From Scytalidium lignicola (Eukaryota; Ascomycota; Leotiomycetes): a DNA stretch of 64,000 bases. Below are positions 1-13,584 of the stretch, one piece after another (position 1 is the first letter of the stretch; each line of letters begins with the position of its first letter). The notes beneath the pieces are model-generated. The model saw only the letters and a program-made list of their open reading frames with translations. It had not been told where the DNA came from and did no database searches. The position numbers were made by a program, and so were the translations under genes. The stretch covers positions 1-64,000 of the forward strand of contig NCSJ02000017.1 of NCBI GenBank assembly GCA_002812745.2, read 5' to 3'.

Positions 1-422
1 GGTTATACTACTCTTCCTTTTTCTCTCTGTCTCTTGACAAAGATCTTCTTTATAACTAAGCAGACGNTTTGTTTACATGTGAAAGCGATAATGAAAGTTA
101 ATTTATTATGAGCAAAAAACAAAACAAAACNAAAAAAACACAAGAGAATCGGACAGAGATAATGATTATAATCAATCACATTTGTTAAAACAGATGAAAG
201 TGGCATACGAAAAAGAAAGTTTAAGTCCTCAAAGTTTTAATTTAGGATATGTTCAAATTTGAGCTTGTTATTTAAAAGCTATTCATAAATTTCCCATCAA
301 ATACATATGCCTGCATACAATAGAGAGCAACACACACATTCCCCAACCCAACCCAATTTCACATTTATGCAGTAATTTAAACCTTGTTGCGCTCACCGTA
401 GGACTAGAGAGAGAGAAGTTAG
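1..422. other. 3' flank of formate dehydrogenase, no gene seen
   Basis: AT-rich sequence downstream of the minus-strand formate dehydrogenase stop codon, presumably its 3' UTR and terminator. It contains two isolated N characters (67 and 131), the second in an A-rich run. No coding frame here looks like a protein. Confidence 0.5.
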
Positions 423-2204
423 TCACTGATCAAAGGCACGAGGGATTTGCATTGGACGAGGAATGCGGGAAGTGAATTTTACCTTGGTGGCATAGTCTCC
501 CTTGTAGACAATGAGATCTGTTGCGTTGTAGTCGTGCTTTCCGCTGAGGTAGCTTTCGAGGATCTTCTTGGTGCCATCGGCGTATCTCTTTTGGGCGTCG
601 AGGGAAGTACCGGACATGTGAGCGACCTGTTACATGCCACCGTTAGTTTGAGTCCATTTTTTTATATTTTTCAACGTCCAAGGAAACTGCCAAGCTACTC
701 ACCATAGCGTTACCGCCACCGAGTGGGTTCTTGACTGTACGAAGTGGGTGGTCTTTTGGAGCGGGTTGTGGGAACCTTTTTTCAAAACGTTAGTTCCTGG
801 TCATATACTCTCCTAGGTTAGGGTGTATGGTTACTCACCAGACATCACCTCCGTATCCGCTGAGTTGACCGGTTCGGACGGCCTCAGCAACATCCTCCTG
901 TGAAATGATTAGCATTTCCAGGATTTAAAATTACAACCATTTTTGAGAAAAGACAAACCTTGACAACGATAGCACCACGGGCGGTGTTAACGAGCCATGC
1001 ACCCTTCTTCATCTTGGAGATCAACTCCTTGTTGAACAAACCACGGGTCTTCTCGTGGAGTGGGCAGTTAATGGTGACAACATCGCACTGAGCCAACATC
1101 TCCTCCAAGTTCTCGACACGTCTGCAGCCAATCTCCTTCTCCTTCTCAGGGCTGAGTGGCTGGTAGTCGTAGTAGAGAAGCTCCTTGCAGTCGAATGGCT
1201 TCAGTCTTCGGAGAACACGCTCACCAATACGGCCAACGGCAACGGTACCGACGACCTTGCCCTCAAGATCGTACTCGCCCTTGGCAACGGCGGCGACATC
1301 CCAGTCACCTCGCTCAATCTGCTCGTGGGCAGGGACGAAGTTACGGACAAGGACGAGGATGGTCATGATGACGTGCTCGGCAACGGAGACGACGTTGGAA
1401 CCAGTGACTTCAGCTACGATAAGACCACCGTTGGTCTTGTTGGCGGCATTGAGGTCGACATGGTCAGATCCGATACCAGCAGTGACGCAGAGCTTGAGGT
1501 TCTTGGCCTTTGCGAGACGCTCAGCAGTGAGGTAACCTGGATGGAAACTGTTTTGAGACTGAGTGTTAGATGTATTGTTGTACAAATATGTTAAAAACCT
1601 TGTGGCCGTGGAGACAAGACAGAACTGGTTCAAGTAGGGGGTCAGCTAGAGAGAGAGGGGCAAGCATACGGAGTGGTGATGATGATTTCGGCATCTACGA
1701 GTTCCTGGTCGAATTTGGAGTTCTCGCCCTCCTTGTCGGAGGTGGAGACGAGAGTGTGTCCTTGATCTTCAAGCCATTTCCGGAGACCAAGCTCGTTCTC
1801 AGTTGTGCCCAAGAGATCTGGGACCTAGAAGTTGAAGAAGACGAAATCAGCAAATTGCGTCACCCCACCGATAAGAGCTCTGATAGCGCTACAAGGTACG
1901 CAAAGATACAAAACCAAAGCCCATTGAAGAACCATTGATGATTGAATTACAATTAACAGAAAGAGATTCATACCTGCTTGGCATGCTCGCCACCATCGTA
2001 CAATACGGCAAGAACTTTGACCTTTTCGCGTTTCCCAGTCAGCGTTCTAATACCACCAAGTTGGCTGCGACCACCAGCACCGAGCGCACGAGAAAGCACC
2101 GCGGGGCGAGCTTTCGCAGCGCCAGGCGCCGTGCAAGAAGACAGCGACCGTGCAAATGCCGGTGTGCGTGCCAATCGAACAGCTGGACGGGTGAACAATA
2201 CCAT
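423..2204 (-). CDS. NAD-dependent formate dehydrogenase
   Basis: Oxidises formate to CO2 with reduction of NAD+, a detoxification and energy step; belongs to the D-2-hydroxyacid dehydrogenase family. Hand-spliced exons are 2204-1974, 1824-1670, 1547-959, 897-839, 775-703 and 626-423, all with GT...AG introns, giving 436 residues. The first ~55 residues are rich in Arg, Ala and Ser with few acids and look like a mitochondrial presequence, longer than in many fungal homologues. The nucleotide-binding motif reads GTVAVGRIG at about residues 229-237; this A-x-G-x-x-G form is usual in formate dehydrogenases. The substrate arginine lies in NTARGA (about Arg319), and the catalytic histidine in the conserved PKDHPLR segment (about His354). 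Product assignment is very secure; mitochondrial targeting is inferred from composition only. Start is the first ATG of the open frame. Confidence 0.95.
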
Positions 2205-5200
2205 TTTGAAATTGATTTATATATATATGAAAAGGGAGAATAGAAAGACAAGAGGATGGGGATGTGTTTGTGGTGTTGGTAGCTTTCCCCGAGCTTTTTA
2301 TTCTCGAGTGACTACGGAGGTAGTTCGGATGTTGGCGGGTTGCGGGGTTTCTCTGTACAAGGTCATAGTCTGATATCAGTACGCGTTCCTCTTTTTANTT
2401 TTTTTATTTGCACGGCTGACAAACAGGAACGAGAGAAAGAATGAATGCAACAGCAGATTTCGTGACTTTGCAGCTGCATGGGCTGAGGATAGCATGATTG
2501 TTCCCCTCAGTGCCGGTGCAAGGCACAGGGGTAAGGAGGAAGCATATATGGATCTATAAACACGTACCTGAATAACCTAGAGAAGCTCAAGCAGTGTCTG
2601 ATATTAGGACTTCCCCCCCCCTTTATATATAAAGTGAAGATCTGAAGGATGATGATGATGATGATGGAACGAAGAGCAGGATGCAAAAGAGCAGTTCGAG
2701 CCAACGGGGAGAAGCCAGAACTTTATAGATGTCATCCCCGTCCAAGTCTCAATCAGGCATTTTTCCCTTCTCGCACTACCGGGACGACAAAGCCCCTCCT
2801 TCCTTCCCCTCTTCTTGCCTAATCCATACAAATCACTTGCAGCTCTTGGGATGTCCTGCTCCACTCAGCTTCCGCTCTTAATACCTCACCATCTCCGCTC
2901 CTTCCAATCCCCATCCGCTGTGGCCGTACAGATGACGGCGTTTGAGGAGTTGATTCATGAAGCTGATGGCTTGGCAAATGCAAGATGTACGTTTTATTCC
3001 CAGCACAAGGTGTTCAGGGTGACATGTTGGCTTTTGCTGTGGTAGAAAGTGTGTGGTTTGTGTATACGTTTCTATTATTGTTTTTGTGTTTATGGTTTCT
3101 TGAAGCCCAAGCCCAAACAATCTTCCATCTGTCATTATGCATTGGAAAAGAGCTTCTCCGACACAGCAGCCGCAGTTGTACTATCTGCCCGGTGCCATCG
3201 ATTGTTGCACCCGAAACTAGTGGAGCATCCCATCTATCCATTCATCAACGAAAGAGAATCGTGACTTGCTCAGCTCTGGCACGCCAAAAAGGGGTCCTGG
3301 ACGATTTCCGGCGTTGGACAAGCTTACGCCCGTGGCGGGGTAAGCTGTACCAAAAGAGCGAATTCGGGGATGTTTCGGTACGTGGCGGGATGCTTACCCC
3401 ACACCAATGTATCTCGGTATGTTTCCCCGAACGCGGCCGAGAGCGAGAGAAAGAGGGGCATTGGAGGCATTGGGGGGTCTTGCCTTGAACTCCAGGTTTT
3501 GGATTGTCCAAAGGAAGAAAAGTTATAATGATGATGATCACGATGCTTGAAAGAGACAGAGAGAATGAATGAATGAATGAATGATCATGCGCGGAAGGGC
3601 CGGTGTTGGAATCTTCTGCTCAATCGTCGTTGTCCAAGGGAGCCTGAATTGCAAAGGCATTGATGAACCGTCATCTGGCATAGGTATCGCCGTCCGTAGA
3701 TCATCAATTGGTTGTGTTTTTTTTGGGATGACAACGAGGCGGCACGGCGCATCTTTCTGCATCTTCTGGATAACACTTCGACACTTCGAGGAACGTCCCC
3801 GAGAAACCCCAAGCATACGGTACTTCCTCTACCAGTCTGCCATCCCGCCAGCCCACCACCAGAACACAGCCCTATCAAATGATATTGCGTCGCGTGCACA
3901 CCTCCCAAGAAACGATGTGGGTGAAGTAATTAAAGGATATAAGCAAAGATCCATGAACATTTGTAGTGTACGTTTGATGATGATGTTGGTGTTGTTCCTT
4001 CAGACACACCACCCCGCACAAGCATTCAGCCATACATAAAGTACACAACCCTTCCAACCTTCCTACCTTCCTACCTTCCTACCTTGGGACAACATATCCA
4101 GAGGCAACGTCCATGTGGGTGCTGGGGGAAACCCGTCTATTTTGATTACATTACCTGTAAACCCCCATCAAAAAGAAAGCCCGTCTAGAACCTTTTGCCG
4201 TTTTCAAAATGTCCAGTAGTCCTGTCCAGTAGTCACTTGTTCGGTAAATCCCAATCCCACCCGGAATATCAACGGCGTTCGGCATATACTTTAGTCTTTC
4301 CAAACTACCAAAAGGCGCCGTTTTTTTTTGGGATTGGATATTTGTACTGTATTTGTTCGGCATCAATGGGATACAAACATCCCCGTGACTGACTAGTACC
4401 AGTTTTAGGTGGGGCTCTAATCGCCGAGGTTCGCCTGGTATTTTGTTTTGTTTGTTTTGCTTTGCTTGCTTGCTTGCTTGGTTCATGTTCGTGTCCGTGT
4501 ATATATGGAGATATCGCAGTTTTGTATTGCTGGAATGTCTCTGAATAGTTTCTCCCGACAGATCTTCTGGTGAAATGCGATTGCAGGGAAAGCATCGAAA
4601 GCCTTAACCACGTGATGTAGAACCTCCCCCTTTTTTATTGTAATAGATGTCGTCACGTGAAAAACTGCGGTGGGATATATCTGGATATAATTCAGGCATT
4701 GAGGATCCCGTAAGCCAAGTCTTGTCCCGTTATTAATAAAGCCGAACAACTCCAGCCGTTTGTGTTTTAGTTATGGAAAAGGAAAGGGTTGGGAAAGTTC
4801 GTCGGCCAGGTGTGGGTGGTGGTCGTTTCAATAGAAGCCCAGTGCTCTCGAACTGAATGCCTCAGGCCCCCACNTTTCCTCGTAAATGTCCATTTAAGAG
4901 GAAATGAGGCACTTTGACGTTTCATGATTAAGCATAAGCAGGGCCAGCCCATTTGTGCCCGTTCGTTCGTGGGGCTCATATTTCTCTCTCTCTTCTCTCC
5001 GGTTTCAAGATATCCCCTCAATGCAACATGAACTGTCGCAGATCGACGAAGATCGACAATACAGTACTGCGGCTCGTAGGCCTAACTGAAGAGGGGATGT
5101 GGTTTGCGTAATACAAGTCACGACGGTGTATTGAATTGATAGCTTCCATTTTTAGGAGTCCGTGGGGTTGGGTAACTTTGTCTACTCCCCTAATTGGGAA

Positions 5201-5709
5201 GTAGAATTGGTCTTCTTTTTGTTTTGTTTCGGAGACTGTTTCATCACCCTTCCCCACCACGTGCTTAAGACCATCTGTTCTATTATTTCCATCGTTCCGT
5301 TGTTCTAGTGCCTAGTTAGACTAATCCAGATCAGAGAAGACTGCAGAGCCAGAGCAAGAGAAAGCCTTCTAGAAAAGCGAAAACCGAAGAAAATGTTTTG
5401 ATTCTAAATTGTGACAAAGGTAAAATTTTGCTTTTCTTTGCACCGTGAGAATTTATATATCTAAAAGCTAAGGAAAAGCCCCTGTGAGGTCCAGATGACC
5501 TTGTTGTAAACGCCAAATTTGGGCCCAGGAAACCAACGTCTCCACCTAAAAAAGTTCAATCGTAAAAAATGTTNATATCAGAAGAGAATAGCAACCATAT
5601 TTTCCCGCCCTGCCCAAAATCTTAATACACATAGTCATAAACATATTTGCGTTACACATCTTCCTATATACCGTGCTGTCTTTCCGTACCCCACATGAGC
5701 TTCCCCCCA
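2205..5709. other. 3.5 kb intergenic region with simple repeats
   Basis: I recognise no gene. Upstream of formate dehydrogenase it carries a (GAT)n tract near 2647-2667, a poly-C run followed by TTTATATATAAAG at about 2610-2635, a GAAT tetranucleotide run near 3563-3583, an 8 bp CCTTCCTA tandem repeat at about 4046-4084 and a GCTT run near 4464-4480. Open frames here (for example around 3581-4039) have no recognisable domains and overlap low-complexity DNA. Ns at 2398, 4874 and 5574. Confidence 0.5.
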
Positions 5710-7754
5710 TTAGATCCAGTCTTGCTGGCTCTGTTTTGGTTCCGCAGTCGAGCTTGTTTCTGTGGTTTTCTTGGATGGAGTGTCTATCGTGTTTGCTCGC
5801 GGCCGCGGTGACTTCTTAGGAGATTCCGGCTTGTAGACTGCTGGGCTGAGCTTCATGTTTGATAACCGTGTATCTGCCAGCGCTACTGGCGACACTGGCC
5901 GCGGCGTTGGTGGAAGCGTCTTGTTTACTCCAGCTTTGAAGGTATTTGTCCCCGCTGACAAATTGATTCTAAGGGGGCTTGGACGAAGAGGATTTCTTGG
6001 TGGAGGGGGATTTATTATCTCCTTCTGTAAAGATGTGATGGATTGTGGTGGCTTATATGTAGCGGCTGAGAGAGACTGGGACATAAGTTCTGCTTGAGAC
6101 GGAGTTCGTGCGTGAGACAATCGAAGACCGATTTGCACAGTAGCTGATGATGCAATAGAAGAATCCCGGCGATGATTAGGCACTCGAAGTCCGCCTTCTC
6201 TTCCAGCGAATATGCGTGGGGGAGGTTCCAGAACCTCATCCACTAAAGACGGGTTTGTGTCTGGCGTTGCATTCAATTCAGGTTGGCCCAGAGCAGCAAC
6301 TGTGACTGCAGTCGGGAATAGTGAGTAAGACTGTTTTCGAGAAGGTGTTCGTTGGGGTGACATGGACACGGGGTCAGCTACTGGTGCTGGCACTGTAGGA
6401 ATATTGCTTGTCTCGATGGTTGTTGTGGGAGTTGGAGGATTGAATCGTGCTGAGGGCCCAATTTCGGAAGTTCCGAGAGAATCTAAACCGACTGATTGTC
6501 CCTTTTCCTTATCAACTAGGCTTGATCGACTATCTGCTCGGCTTTCCATTAGATTAGGAGTACTTTGGCCGAAAACATTCTTATTCAGATTAAGCTGATT
6601 TGGACCCCACATTGTAAACTGACGCTTTTTCTGATTCCAGCGTGACCTCTCTGTCTTCGGACCGAAAGAAGTGATAGTGGCATTCGACCGAAGAAATAAA
6701 TGTAGGAGAGCTGACATGAGACCAGAAAGGTTGACAACTACTGTCGCCATCATAGAAGCTTTGATATTTCCTTTGCCGATTGCTAAACTCGCAAAGAATG
6801 GAATTACGAAAGCCTAAAATGGTCAGCCTTGGGAAGAACTGTTTTTGACGGGAATCGGCTTACCAGTGAGACAAAAGCCAGAACCAGAGAATATACCATT
6901 CTTGAGGCAGCAATCCTCTGATCACGATCGACCGAGTTGGCTCGCGATAGCCGGAAAAATATAGTTATAGCGCTAATAAATATCAATCCTGCGCAGATTG
7001 ACAATAGGATAAGTCCATCCACCCCAAATCTCGAGATAAACCATAACAGCGAGGCAAAACAGACGTCATGTTCAGGATGAATATGTGAAGGAACCCAGGT
7101 CCCAAGTAACATCAGGATAACCAATCCTAAACAAATCCAGACGTCATATTTCCTCCTCGGCGGAAACGGCAGCGCTCGCATGGATCTGACTGTACATTCT
7201 AATCCAAATACCAATTGAATGTATGGAACAATGAACAAAGCTGTTTGACATTAGCCTTTCGCATCAATTAAAATCGAATATGACATACCTGGCCACATGA
7301 ACTGCGATACGAGGGCACAGCCATGCTCATTCAAGGATTTTAGTCCCATACCTTGCGCTCCTGCAAATACTAGACCCTGTATCATGATTCCTATTGAGAG
7401 GACTAATGGAAATATTTCTGCTGGATGAATCCATGGTATATAGAACCAACTGTATCATTTCGCGTCAACTCATGTGTGCCATTTTTTATATACGGAGCCT
7501 ACTTACGACTTCTTGCTCTTGTAGTTATATCTTCTTGAAGCCCAATAACAATCGTACACTATCCTTAGAATAGTTGAAAAAGCAATCAACACATTAAAAG
7601 TAGCAAGAATGATGGTCGATGTCCGAACAGACTTGCTCTCAGCGAAAAAGAGGGATTCAAGGATGGCTTCAGCCTCTTTCGTTTTATTTGAGTGTGAGGA
7701 ACTATTATTCGCACGCGGAAGCACAATGACTGTCGAGATTATGGAGCCCTCCAT
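5710..7754 (-). CDS. Seven-transmembrane receptor-like (GPCR-like) protein
   Basis: Exons 7754-7507, 7449-7289, 7240-6864 and 6813-5710 join in frame to 629 residues. Seven hydrophobic helices can be placed in order: one in exon 1 (after about residue 45), one in exon 2, a third across the exon 2/3 junction, the fourth and fifth in exon 3, the sixth across the exon 3/4 junction and the seventh early in exon 4. The N-terminus carries N-x-S/T sites. A hydrophilic tail of roughly 320 residues follows, rich in Ser, Pro, Thr and Arg, with repeated S/T-P sites that would suit phosphorylation. The topology (extracellular N-terminus, 7 helices, long cytosolic tail) is that of a G-protein-coupled receptor, but I recognise no specific receptor class and no ligand can be proposed. 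It could instead be a 7TM scaffold unrelated to GPCRs. The start is the first ATG of exon 1, ahead of the first helix. Confidence 0.75.
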
Positions 7755-10700
7755 TTCCCAGCTCTAGTGTACTCAGTATCGTTTTCCAGTGAGTGGGCGA
7801 CGAGTCGCGGTATTCCCGTTGTTTAAGTCATGAAGCTTGACAGTGCTGCCGATAGGAAGGAATACGTTTATAAAAAGGGCGAATGAAGAATCGCAGCGTG
7901 GGAAAGGAACGGAAACACCAATACCAGAAAGGTGAAAGAAGATAAATNAAAAAAATCTGAGCCAGCAGTAAAAGAAAGGAATGCTCTCAACCAGGAGTCA
8001 CGACGTCCAACCTACAGCAAAAAACGAAAAGAGGTCGCGCAAAGAGATCTGCCCTAGAAGGGGAGGCAAGTGTATAAGATAGAATCCCTACCCACCCTTA
8101 GCTATGAAGAGGTCCAGGCGCGGATTGAGACCACTCCGGCCGACTAGGACGAAAACTTCAGTGTGGTGGAGCACAGATAGTTGATTCGCCGAGTGTAGAT
8201 CGCAAACACCACTGAAGAAAGGTTTCAAGCTTCAAAGCTTCAAGGCTGAGGCTTACCAATGGTGCAGTTCTTCTAGACTCGGCCTCCTGGGTATACCCGT
8301 ACCTCGAAATTACTAGAGCTGTTAAGAGGAATCCTTGTCACAATACATTAGTCTGTTCCTGGCTGATGGCCCGGAAAGTGCTCCGACCACAGCAAAACTT
8401 TGTACGCTGCCGTCATCATGGAGGGAGCACTGATCCAAATTCTAAGTGTGAGAGCATTGACGACGGAGGTTGGGGTTTCGTAGATGTCACAAAGGCTCGC
8501 TAAGCCCCGCGTCTTACAGGTCGTGCTTTCCGGATGCGGTTCGTAGATAATCCCCTTGTCGAGAATGCCGTCGTTCATGCAAAAGGAATAATAAGTGACA
8601 AATGAAAGTATGCAGAGCCTATTCCAAGATCCAGGTACCACAGGATACCTCACTCGCACCAGGGATATCGCCGGGCACTTGCCGTATGTGGCTTGCTACG
8701 ACCTCAACCTCGATCTCGACGGGGGAATTATCCCCACGTTTGAGGTCGTGGTCTTTGCGATGTTCTCCAGACATTTACTTAAATGTTGCATCAAATTTAA
8801 CGACAACCATAATGAGTTTAGTGAGTAATTGTTTTGCGCTGTATGTTCTGTTAGTATGTTGTGGTGTTGATAGATTCGCAGAAACATAATGTAGCTAGGT
8901 AGATCACTCGCCAACCCAAATCTGTGAACAGAGCTGGAAATGACCTTTTCGTACAGCCTGGAGGAAGCAACTTCAAACATCCCTAACTAAAGAAGCCAAT
9001 CGACTCGCCAAACAAAAGAAAAATCATTGTATTTGGCCCGTTCTCCGCCTCGGGCGGCATATGGCGTGGCGTTGTATGAAGCACACCAGGTCTCACCAAA
9101 AGAGATATGAAACATGATAAGAACATGAACAAGGCACACTCAGCTTCCTAGATTTCCGTCTCAATGATGTTCGAAATATCAAACCTTCGTTACCATTAAA
9201 TTGAAATGCCGACAAAGAATAATAAATTATTACGAAGTCTGCATACTTTATTTTAGTCGTGATGGCGAAGGGAAGAAGTAGAGAAAGTGCGATTTTTGAT
9301 GATGTCGCGAGGACCAATTCACGCACGTGATTCTAAAAAACAAAACAACATCTTTTTCTCGATTGATCATGCTCTCCGTTTCGAATTCTCATCTGAATCC
9401 TCTTCGAATGCCATTCTTTAAATTTACTGGGTCTGTCTCATTACCAAAAACCTGTTGGATTGCTTGCTACTAAACAAGACAGTCTTTTACCAACCAGGGG
9501 CTTCCTCTTGCACACATAGTGGCTGTGAAGTATGCTATTTGATCGAGATGGCTAGATATGCTGGAATCTCCTAGGATATGCTCCTGCACCACGATTCATG
9601 TTGAGAACAATATTAACCCGTGGTGAAGAGCCGAGATTAGATGGCTTCGATAACAGCAAAGCTACCCGCTGAGTTAATTGGTAGCAATGGGTGACTTATA
9701 TATGTGTGGTATAGTCCGGGAATGTTTGTGGAAGTTGCACAGGTCCTGATTATGACAGAGCAAACAAGTTACCATCATCTCGATCCCGCAATACACGATC
9801 AGATTAATCATGATTGAGGTCCATTTGCCATGAAATCTAATACCCTGTTTCTGCGGGTGTCATCATCCTGTGTTTCATTGCATGGCATGATAAGATGAGG
9901 AACGGATATCTGTTCAGGGTCTCTTAGTCTTGAGATTATGGTAGCTTGTCACATTGTGACGAAGAAATTTGAACGAATTGCAATTCATAAATGAAAGCCC
10001 ACGGGGGTAAGAGTATCCTGTAACTAGTGCAGGCAGATTTGAAGTCATAGCCCCCGTGTCTTGAAATATCCCCGAAAACATGTCCCGATGTTTAATGAGG
10101 ATTTTATGCAATTTCGCCCTCATCTTACACAGTTAGGCAAATGAATTAAATGCGACAAATATCTTCAGGATCCTGCCGTCTAGGTGCTGTCCAGTCACCG
10201 TTCATTAAGCTGCGGTATCCAGCATGGTAATGCGCACGGAAGATAATCTTAAGGAAAAGAAAAAATAATCGTATCAAACTATGAACCTGACCAACTGTAA
10301 GAAAGGATGGAAATTATCTGCATCCTCGTGCAGAGGCTTCCAGTTACCCAATATTATTGGTAGCATTTGCTAGCATAGGCAGCTGTCGCTTGACGAGCAA
10401 CACTGGAGCAAACTCAAGAACTTCACGGTTCATATTGGCTATCGTGTGCTGGGGATAGTTCCTCCAGACACGAGCCCTAAGCAAGCCATCTGGAAGTATT
10501 GAGGTTCATTCCTGGCCGTAGACAAAACATTGAGGGATGAATAACGTGTATGCTGACGACAAGCCTTGTGGCAACCTCGGGCATCACGAGCTACTGATGG
10601 GTCGCCTTTATCGCCTGCCTGGTTGCCGCCGCGCAAGCCAGTTGAACCAGACATCATCCGTCCAGCCACAAGTGACGACGCTTCTCCAGCACCATCGAGG

Positions 10701-10796
10701 TTTAAAATGACCAGACGGCAGAATTATTCTTGAGAATATCGTGTAACGATTGCAAAAACCCTTCGGGCTCAAGATCTCTCCTCTGGATTTCCTACG
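7755..10796. other. 3 kb intergenic region, no gene recognised
   Basis: Promoter side of both the 7TM gene (-) and the RabGAP (+). Open frames at 8348-8659 (-) and 8602-8889 (+) show no recognisable domain. One N at 7948 precedes a run of A. I see no repeats of note. Confidence 0.45.
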
Positions 10797-13584
10797 ATGA
10801 CGTCAAATTCGTACCCCGCCAGGTCTGAGTCGCCGTCCAACAGCTATTACGCTTTGAGTGACGATGAAGAAGGAGAATACAGTACCATTACTCACACTAC
10901 CACGGGGAAAGGAGTGAAGCTGCTGTTCTCTAAAAGCAAGGTTAGTGCCCACCCTCCCTGAAGGGCAGATAGCATGCCGCGTGCCAAATCGAACCATATG
11001 TCCTGACACATTCATTCTTTATAGGTCTATATACATCCTACACCTTCTGCTAAAGACAATATAGCAGGTTACATTGCCCTCCTACAGCAGAAGCCACCTC
11101 CTGACTCTCGACCAACTTCCTCTTCTTCGAAGGATTCCAAGGTCGTCTCTTCCTCATCTCTCCTGTTGGCCTGGCTCCCTGAATCCTCTCTTGGCGATAG
11201 CCTTAACATATATGTCAAGGTCGACCTGTCAGATGTCGACGAGCCTCCCCGACAGACTTTTCTCGTCCCACCACCGCCGACCACTACCACCCACCATGAC
11301 CTGATCGGTGCTGGGCATTATGCATTCGCCATTCCTGTCTCTCAGATATATAGCCTGCTGGTTCGACCACCGAGCTTGGGATGGTGGTATGGGAGTCTTA
11401 TTATAAACAGCCGGGCAGGAGAATCATTTCCTGCATTATTCTTTCATGATAATGAATGCCAAAGCACAATCTTGCAGAAGAAGAAGAGGACGAGGGAAAG
11501 TTTTGATCCTTTTGGGGCTAATGGGGAGATGTTCTGGGGTGGTGACGAAGTCCTAAGATGGCTGAAAAGATATGTTAATATTGAACGAAGTGGTGCAGAG
11601 CCGAACATATACTTGGTGGAACCCAGCACCGAGGATAAGGAGGCATTTAGTGACAAACCTTTCACATCCGCCATAATCGAAAACCGACGAAGAAGTACCG
11701 GTGCAACCATCGGCGGAGTAGCTGGCTCCAGCTCTAGGGCAGGCGGGCAGCGAGGTACTAGAGATGCCAGCATGGATCCCGTCACTAAATTTGTTAAGGA
11801 GGCCGGATGGAATCTCATGGAGAAATTCAGCAAAGTCACTACATTCACTCGGCGTACCGCCCAGGATGTTCTCGATAATCCGAAGGTCCCTCCCCAAGTA
11901 CGACGGTTACTTAAAAACCCGGAAGTCCAAACTCTCCAGGATGAGTTCGATAGTGCGAGGATATATCTCGCGCGATGGGCTATGGGAATTGCCGAACAGA
12001 GTGAACGAGATAGGAATCAGAGAATATTTACCGCCAAAGATGTTCTCGAAATGGAAGAGACAGATGTCGGAGATTTTGAGTTGCTCGATAGGGAAATGAG
12101 TGGTCTCAATGTGAAAGAAAAGAGGAAAACAGTAACTTTGAAAGAGTGGAATAGCTTCTTCGATCAGAGGACAGGCCGATTACAGGTCACTGTCGATGAG
12201 GTGAAAGAGCGAATCTTTCATGGCGGCCTTGATTCGGATGATGGAGTCCGTAAAGATGCTTGGCTTTTCTTATTAGGCGTCTATGACTGGGACAGTTCGG
12301 CAGAAGAGCGAAAAGCTGATATTGCTAGCCTGCGAGATGAATACATCAAGTTAAAGGGAGCCTGGTGGGATAGATTAATTGATCTGGGGGGCGTTGGAGA
12401 GGAGGGAGAATGGTGGCGTGAGCAGCGTGGTCGAATAGGTAAATCCACCCATTTCTGTTTTGTCTATTTGCCAATTGCCTAAACTGACTCATCCCTATTT
12501 CTTGGGGTTCGACATGTAGAAAAAGACGTGCACAGAACTGATAGGAACGTCCCAATATTTGCTGGAGAAGATGTTCCACATCCCGATCCAGACTCCCCTT
12601 TTGCGGAGTCAGGTACCAATGTTCATCTTGAACAGATGAAAGACATGCTTCTTACATATAACGAGTACAATCGCGACCTAGGTTATGTACAAGGAATGTC
12701 GGATCTCCTCGCTCCAATTTACGCTGTTATGCAGGACGATGCCATAGCATTTTGGGGGTTCCAGCATTTCATGGAACGCATGGAAAGGAATTTCTTAAGA
12801 GATCAAAGCGGCATGAGGGCTCAACTTCTGGCCTTGGATCATCTTGTCCAATTAATGGATCCAAAGCTTTATCTCCACCTACAGAGCGCAGATTCAACCA
12901 ATTTCTTCTTCTTTTTCCGTATGTTACTTGTCTGGTATAAGCGCGAGTTCCCATGGCTTGATGTTCTTCGTCTCTGGGAAGGGTTATGGACCGACTATCT
13001 ATCCAGCAGTTTCCATCTGTTTATTGCCCTGGCTATTCTAGAAAAGCATCGCTCTGTAATCATGGAGCATCTAAAACATTTTGATGAGGTTCTTAAATAT
13101 AGTATGTATCCTCGGGCTTTTTTTCTCCGGTATTTGCTAATTGATATTTTCAGTAAACGAGTTATCGAATACTATAGATCTCGAATCCACCCTCATCCGT
13201 GCAGAAGCACTCTTCCGTCGATTCCAACGTACCGTTGAGGCTATTGACAAAAAGTCTAATTTTCCAGCACCAAGAGTTAGGCAACGCGTGAATGCGAATG
13301 CGAATGCGGGGGCTTCAGAGTCCCAAAGACAAACATCTCCGCAAGGCACTAGTGCCAGAACATCTGGCGCTGACACTAATATCACAAACACTGCAGGTGC
13401 AAGTGCAGGTGCAGACAAAGGGAAAGCGAAAGATAGCCCAGAACGGGGTAGTGCAGAGTTGGAGGATCAGAAGCCCAAGGTCATTTCTCCCGAGCTAAGA
13501 GCCTTACTTAGTAGGAAAGTAGAAGTACTTCCACGAAAGGTTGTAAAAAAGAAGGGGGATGGTTTGGCAAAGGTAATGAAATAG
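10797..13584 (+). CDS. GYP7: TBC-domain Rab GTPase-activating protein, Gyp7-like
   Basis: Stimulates GTP hydrolysis by Rab GTPases of the Ypt7 type, acting in vacuolar and late-endosomal traffic (family knowledge from yeast Gyp7 and TBC1D15). Exons 10797-10940, 11025-12438, 12520-13101 and 13154-13584 give 856 residues. The N-terminal third resembles the Rab-binding region that precedes the TBC domain in this subfamily. The TBC domain spans the exon 2/3 junction: the arginine finger is in EKDVHRTDR (about Arg525) and the glutamine finger in GYVQGM (about Gln577), so both catalytic residues are present. The C-terminus is a low-complexity Ala/Asn/Ser-rich segment followed by a basic tail. The ATG at 10797 lies in a short first exon (48 codons) that ends cleanly at a GTTAGT donor. 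Downstream, the splicing-factor gene begins on the same strand after about 520 bp. Confidence 0.9.

Noticed and set aside
447..1938. Several long plus-strand frames opposite the formate dehydrogenase exons
   Set aside because: They are antisense shadows of the spliced minus-strand gene, which has clear family motifs and clean exon phases.
8348..8889. Overlapping frames on both strands that might be a small gene upstream of the 7TM gene
   Set aside because: No domain, no signal peptide, and no splice pattern linking them to the 7TM gene, whose own ATG fits well.
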